Positions 60,786-64,000 of a stretch of DNA of 64,000 bases are shown in pieces; the first letter of the stretch is position 1; each line of letters starts with the position of its first letter. The stretch is from Parvibaculum sp045863935 (GTDB taxonomy: Bacteria > Pseudomonadota > Alphaproteobacteria > Parvibaculales > Parvibaculaceae): positions 1 through 64,000 of the forward strand of contig NZ_BTVP01000006.1 in NCBI RefSeq assembly GCF_045863935.1. Direction: 5' to 3'. Made by a program: the position numbers and the translations under genes. The notes below the pieces were generated by a model. That model ran no database searches, was not told where the DNA came from, and was given only the letters and a program-made list of their open reading frames with translations.

Positions 60786-61331
60786 GTGTTTCTGAAGCGT
60801 TTTGCACTCACCACTCTCGCGGCGGCACCGTTTTTTTGTACCTCGATGCCGGCCAGTGCCGAGGGGATGCTGACCGAGCTGCGCATCGGCGTGCTCGACC
60901 ATGACAGCGACCTTCTTCGCGAGCGTCATGAGACGAGCGACCCGGACATCAATCTGGAAGCCCGCTTCGCATCGCCGGACTTCCTGTCCTGGGCCTACTC
61001 GCCGAACCCGCTGATCGGCGCCAACATCAACACCGGCGACGGCACAAGCCTCGCCTATGCGGGCCTTGGCTGGACGTTCTTCCTGACCGACGGGATTTTC
61101 ACCGATTTCACCTTTGGCGGCGCGATCCATGACGGCGAGACGAACGGGCCCAGCGCCGACAGCCGCCAGTATGGCTGCCGCCTCGCTTTCCATGAAAGCT
61201 TCTCGCTCGGCTACAGCTTCGACGGCCACAACGCCATCATGCTGGGCATCGACCATATGTCCAATGCCTCGCTTTGCGACAAGAATGACGGGTTGACGAA
61301 TCTCGGCATCCGCTACGCCTACAGGTTCTGA
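60786..61331 (+). CDS. acyloxyacyl hydrolase/PagL-like outer-membrane protein
   Basis: A 181-aa protein with a signal peptide (FLKRFALTTLAAAPFFCTSMPASA) and a beta-barrel pattern ending in GLTNLGIRYAYRF. The active region reads GIDHMSNASLCDKNDGL, with the His-x-Ser-Asn of the PagL lipid A deacylase family; the position I recall as the third catalytic Glu in Pseudomonas PagL is Thr here. GTG at 60786 with AAGGGGG upstream is chosen; an ATG at 60744 lacks one. A lipid A modification role is possible but not shown. Confidence 0.75.
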   Translation: MFLKRFALTTLAAAPFFCTSMPASAEGMLTELRIGVLDHDSDLLRERHETSDPDINLEARFASPDFLSWAYSPNPLIGANINTGDGTSLAYAGLGWTFFLTDGIFTDFTFGGAIHDGETNGPSADSRQYGCRLAFHESFSLGYSFDGHNAIMLGIDHMSNASLCDKNDGLTNLGIRYAYRF

Positions 61332-61358
61332 AATCCCGGAAATCCGGGCCTTGAGAAG

Positions 61359-61389
61359 CGGGCGCCGCAACCATGCGGCGCCCGTTTTT
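61359..61389 (+). terminator. rho-independent terminator
   Basis: An 11-bp stem (CGGGCGCCGCA with TGCGGCGCCCG), loop ACCA, followed by TTTTTG. Ends the PagL-like transcript. Confidence 0.92.
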
Positions 61390-61486
61390 GTTGTTCTTGC
61401 GGGAAGGGCGGGCCTTATGATGCCACCTGCCCTATATCCCCGCGCATGGGCCCTCGAACAGGGCCGGCGCCGACAGGAGGCCGCCC

Positions 61487-62380
61487 ATGACCGGACAGGA
61501 AATTTCCGCCGCCGAACTCCCGAAGGACCATGTCACCATTTCGGGCCGCGGCATGACCTTCAGCGAGATGGGCGAGGGCGATCCGATCGTCTTCCTGCAT
61601 GGCAACCCGACCTCCTCCTATCTCTGGCGGAACGTCATGCCTCATCTGAAAGACCAGGGGCGCTGCATCGCGCCGGACCTGATCGGCATGGGCGACAGCG
61701 ACAAGCTCGAGCCTTCGGGACCGGCGCGCTACACCTTCCGCGAACACCGCCGTTTTCTCGATGCCTTTCTGGAAGCGGTCGGCGCGACGAAGAACGTGAC
61801 GCTCGTCATCCATGACTGGGGTTCGGCACTCGGCTTCGACTGGGCGAACCGGAACCGGCAGTCGGTGGAAGGCATCGCCTATATGGAGGGGATCGTGCGC
61901 CCCCTCGAATGGGACGAGTGGAACGAGGATGCGCGCGGCATCTTCGAAGGGCTGCGCTCCGAGGCGGGCGAGGAGATGATCCTCGAGAAGAACCTTTTCA
62001 TCGAGGCGATATTGCCGGGCTCGATCCTCAGGAAGCTCACCGAGGAGGAGATGGCGGTCTATCGCCGCCCCTTCATCGACGAGGGCGAGGACCGGCGGCC
62101 GACCCTGACCTGGCCGCGCCAGATCCCGCTCGGCGGCGAGCCGGAAGACGTGGTGGACATCGTCCGGTCCTATGCGGACTGGATGGCCGCGAACGATCTG
62201 CCGAAGCTCTTCGTCAATGCCGACCCTGGCGCCATCCTGACGGGCGCGCAGCGCGAATTCTGCCGGAGCTGGAAGAACCAGACGGAGGTGACGGTGAAGG
62301 GCAGCCACTTCATCCAGGAGGACAGCCCCCACGAGATCGGCGAGGCGATCGCCAAATGGCGCCGGTCCTGGAGGAAATAG
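61487..62380 (+). CDS. haloalkane dehalogenase (HLD-II type)
   Basis: A 297-aa alpha/beta hydrolase that would release halide from haloalkanes. It has the oxyanion and halide-binding HGNPTSSYLWRN near residue 39, the nucleophile Asp in VIHDWGSALGFDWA near 108 (with the adjacent Trp), the acid in YMEGIVRP near 132 and His in GSHFIQEDSP near 270. This set matches the LinB/DhaA subfamily. There is no signal peptide. It has an independent leader after the terminator. Real substrates need testing. Confidence 0.9.
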   Translation: MTGQEISAAELPKDHVTISGRGMTFSEMGEGDPIVFLHGNPTSSYLWRNVMPHLKDQGRCIAPDLIGMGDSDKLEPSGPARYTFREHRRFLDAFLEAVGATKNVTLVIHDWGSALGFDWANRNRQSVEGIAYMEGIVRPLEWDEWNEDARGIFEGLRSEAGEEMILEKNLFIEAILPGSILRKLTEEEMAVYRRPFIDEGEDRRPTLTWPRQIPLGGEPEDVVDIVRSYADWMAANDLPKLFVNADPGAILTGAQREFCRSWKNQTEVTVKGSHFIQEDSPHEIGEAIAKWRRSWRK

Positions 62381-62498
62381 CGCTTCCTCTCGTGTCATCT
62401 CACCGTAATGTTGTCCTGACAGCGTGATCCGCCCAACTTGATTCACACAGCGCGACGGGCGACTCTCGCACGATGCACACCCACAGAGAGACCAGCAC

Positions 62499-63020
62499 AT
62501 GAAAGAGACCGCTTCCGTCAATTCGGGCTTCGGCACGCGGCTGAAGACCCTGCACTGGGCCATTACCGTGCTCGTGCTCATCATGCTTTACGGCGGCTTC
62601 ACATTGAGCCGCGAGACGGCAACGCTGCATTTCGGCACCGGCCTCGTGGTCCTCGTGCTCATGGTGATCTGGCTTGCCGTGCGGCGCGGAAGCGCCCGGC
62701 CCGCCTACACGCCGATGCCGCGCTGGCAGGAAATTGCCGCGAAGGCGACGCATCATGGTCTCTATGCGACGGTGACGTTGCAGCCGATATTCGGCCTGCT
62801 GCTGGTCACGACGTCGAAGAACGAACCCGTGGCCTATGGCGTGATCCCGCTCAAGATCGCGCGCAACGACATGCTGCACGAGATCGGCGAGTGGCTGCAC
62901 GCCGTCAACGCCTACGCGATTGTCGCGCTCGTCTCGCTTCATATTCTTGCCGTTCTCTATCATCAGATTATTCTGAAGGATAATCTTGTGAAGCGGATGC
63001 TGCCTTTCGCGAAGGTCTGA
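62499..63020 (+). CDS. cytochrome b561/b6-type domain protein
   Basis: A 173-aa four-helix membrane protein with histidines suited for heme b: LHWAITVLVLIMLYGGF near residue 19, LHFGTGLVVLVLM near 47, HHGLYATVTLQPIFGLLL near 85 and LHEIGEWLHAVNAYAIVALVSLHILAVLYHQ near 127. The family moves electrons between quinol and small redox proteins or takes part in catabolic oxidations. It lies 10 bases upstream of the ATP:cob(I)alamin adenosyltransferase gene and could be cotranscribed with it. Confidence 0.85.
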   Translation: MKETASVNSGFGTRLKTLHWAITVLVLIMLYGGFTLSRETATLHFGTGLVVLVLMVIWLAVRRGSARPAYTPMPRWQEIAAKATHHGLYATVTLQPIFGLLLVTTSKNEPVAYGVIPLKIARNDMLHEIGEWLHAVNAYAIVALVSLHILAVLYHQIILKDNLVKRMLPFAKV

Positions 63021-63030
63021 CGGAGTCCCG

Positions 63031-63621
63031 ATGGTCACCCTCAACAAGATCTACACAAAGAGCGGCGACAAGGGCACGACGGCGCTTGCGACCGGCGAGC
63101 GCGTGGCGAAACACGCGCTCCGCATCGAAAGCTACGGCACGGTGGACGAGACCAATTCCGTCATCGGCATCGTGCGGCTCCATACGGGGAGCATGCTGAA
63201 ACTCGACGCCATGCTTGCCCGCATCCAGAACGAGCTTTTCGACCTCGGCGCCGATCTCGCGACGCCCGAAAAGGACGAAAAGCTCGACTGGGAGCCGCTC
63301 CGCATCCTCGAGGCGCAGGTGACCCGCCTCGAGAGCGAGATCGACGAGATGAATGCGGCGCTCGAGCCGCTCCGCTCCTTCGTGCTGCCGGGCGGAACCC
63401 CGTCCGCGGCCTATCTGCACCTTGCCCGCACCGTCTGCCGCCGTGCCGAGCGGCAGGTGACGGCGCTCATGGAGGGGCCGCATGAGCGGGTGAACGAGGC
63501 GGCGCTGCGTTATCTGAACCGCCTCTCCGACTTCCTTTTCGTTGCCGCCCGCTACGCCAATCTGGGCGAGGACGGGAACGGCCCCGGCGACGTGATGTGG
63601 GTGCCGGGCGCGACGCGCTAG
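63031..63621 (+). CDS. ATP:cob(I)alamin adenosyltransferase (PduO/MMAB type)
   Basis: A 196-aa enzyme forming adenosylcobalamin. It has the N-terminal YTKSGDKGTTAL ATP motif near residue 8, RIESYGTVDETNS near 31 and the C-terminal ARTVCRRAERQV near 132 and ALRYLNRLSDFLFVAARYAN. It supplies coenzyme B12 for mutases such as Ecm 11 kb away. The ATG is 10 bases after the cytochrome b561 stop. Confidence 0.93.
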   Translation: MVTLNKIYTKSGDKGTTALATGERVAKHALRIESYGTVDETNSVIGIVRLHTGSMLKLDAMLARIQNELFDLGADLATPEKDEKLDWEPLRILEAQVTRLESEIDEMNAALEPLRSFVLPGGTPSAAYLHLARTVCRRAERQVTALMEGPHERVNEAALRYLNRLSDFLFVAARYANLGEDGNGPGDVMWVPGATR

Positions 63622-63637
63622 GCCCCTCCCCTATTCG

Positions 63638-63666
63638 TTGACAGGGGCGGACGGGGCCTCTAGGTT
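63638..63666 (+). promoter_or_regulatory. candidate sigma70 promoter for etfB
   Basis: A perfect TTGACA box, 17-base spacer and TAGGTT lie 187 bases upstream of the etfB start. The spacing is ideal; the -10 box is weak. Confidence 0.4.
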
Positions 63667-63852
63667 CCCGCACCGCAACAGCAGCTTTGTGGCACCGGGC
63701 GCGTTTGGCCTCGTTTTGCGCGAGAAACAGCCGTTTTCAAGGCAACCAGCCGCCCAGACCTACACCAAGACCGGCGCCGAGGTTTCCGAGAGGCCGGGGG
63801 CAGTTTCACCCCGTTTCTCGCCGCCAAGGCAAGCGCTCAGGAGTCCGCCTCG

Positions 63853-64000
63853 ATGAAAGTCCTCGTACCGATCAAGCGAGTGGTCGACTACAACGTGAAA
63901 ATCCGAGTGAAGTCGGATGGCAGCGGCGTCGATCTCGCCAACGTCAAGATGTCCATGAACCCCTTCGACGAAATCGCCGTCGAAGAAGCGGTTCGCCTGA
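63853..64000 (+). CDS. etfB: electron transfer flavoprotein beta subunit, N-terminal part
   Basis: Only 49 codons are inside the window. They read MKVLVPIKRVVDYNVKIRVK then a Gly/Asp loop and VKMSMNPFDEIAVEEA, the unmistakable EtfB N-terminus. EtfAB accepts electrons from acyl-CoA dehydrogenases such as the two in this window and passes them to ETF-ubiquinone oxidoreductase. AGGAG lies 9 bases upstream. The gene runs off the right edge; etfA probably follows. Confidence 0.95.
   Translation, partial: MKVLVPIKRVVDYNVKIRVKSDGSGVDLANVKMSMNPFDEIAVEEAVRL

Noticed and set aside
62381..62498. Cobalamin riboswitch upstream of the b561/adenosyltransferase pair
   Set aside because: The gap is only 118 bases and I see no B12-box-like sequence or the needed helices.

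Overview
The window looks like chromosome from a GC-rich, aerobic, lipid-degrading alphaproteobacterium. Supporting signs are Coq4 and Coq7, DsbB, glutamyl-Q-tRNA(Asp) synthetase, three ethylmalonyl-CoA pathway enzymes, many acyl-CoA and xenobiotic-type genes, and a composite palindromic repeat of a kind I associate with Rhizobiales and relatives. A Parvibaculum-like organism is my best guess, from gene style only. There is no prophage, transposase, rRNA operon or CRISPR array. One tRNA (Leu, anticodon CAA) is present. Coding density is high, with many 1-8 base gene overlaps.

Layout. 0.4-8.2 kb: an acyl-CoA dehydrogenase, an SDR, three paralogous alpha/beta hydrolases, a DJ-1/PfpI protein and a DsbA-fold isomerase, separated by palindromic repeats. 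8.3-12.9 kb: glpD, a diacylglycerol-kinase-family gene and an alkyl-DHAP-synthase-like gene, a possible ether-lipid or glycerolipid unit. 13-20 kb: a SulP permease, two acyl-CoA ligases, an HSL-type esterase and two small proteins. 20.3-22.2 kb: two carboxymuconolactone-decarboxylase-fold proteins and an SDR. 22.3-25.8 kb: a four-gene operon with a membrane-anchored arylsulfotransferase-like propeller at one end and a PAPS-type sulfotransferase at the other. 26-35 kb: an MBL hydrolase, two GSTs, a GH84 hexosaminidase-like protein, SDR/TetR, a luciferase-like oxidoreductase and a FATP-type acyl-CoA synthetase. 34.8-44 kb: TusA-like, GNAT, Spx/ArsC-like, coq4, two TetR genes, a glutamine-synthetase-III/creatininase/TetR operon with a 26-bp perfect palindrome, a GNAT, a frameshifted SDR, a CBS protein, tRNA-Leu, dsbB and coq7. 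44-50.7 kb: HNH protein, carboxylesterase, gluQ, acyltransferase, AEC carrier and a three-gene operon ending in a secreted VWA-like protein. 50.9-64 kb: ecm, an orphan acyl-CoA-dehydrogenase tail, a CigR-like protein, ccr, a toxin-antitoxin remnant, trkH, mcd, a HIG1-like protein, a PagL-like protein, a haloalkane dehalogenase, cytochrome b561, a cobalamin adenosyltransferase and the start of etfB.

How genes work together. Ccr, Ecm and Mcd would run the central steps of the ethylmalonyl-CoA pathway for C2 assimilation. The adenosyltransferase can supply coenzyme B12 to Ecm, and EtfB would take electrons from Mcd and the other acyl-CoA dehydrogenases. GlpD, the lipid kinase and the AGPS-like enzyme all act around dihydroxyacetone phosphate and glycerolipids. 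Coq4 and Coq7 belong to ubiquinone synthesis. The least explained units are the sulfotransferase operon, the GS-III/creatininase operon, the VWA operon and the AGPS cluster. Two genes (an SDR and a RelE/ParE toxin) carry single-base frameshifts that are either real decay or sequence errors. All family assignments come from reading the translated sequences by eye; no database search was run.
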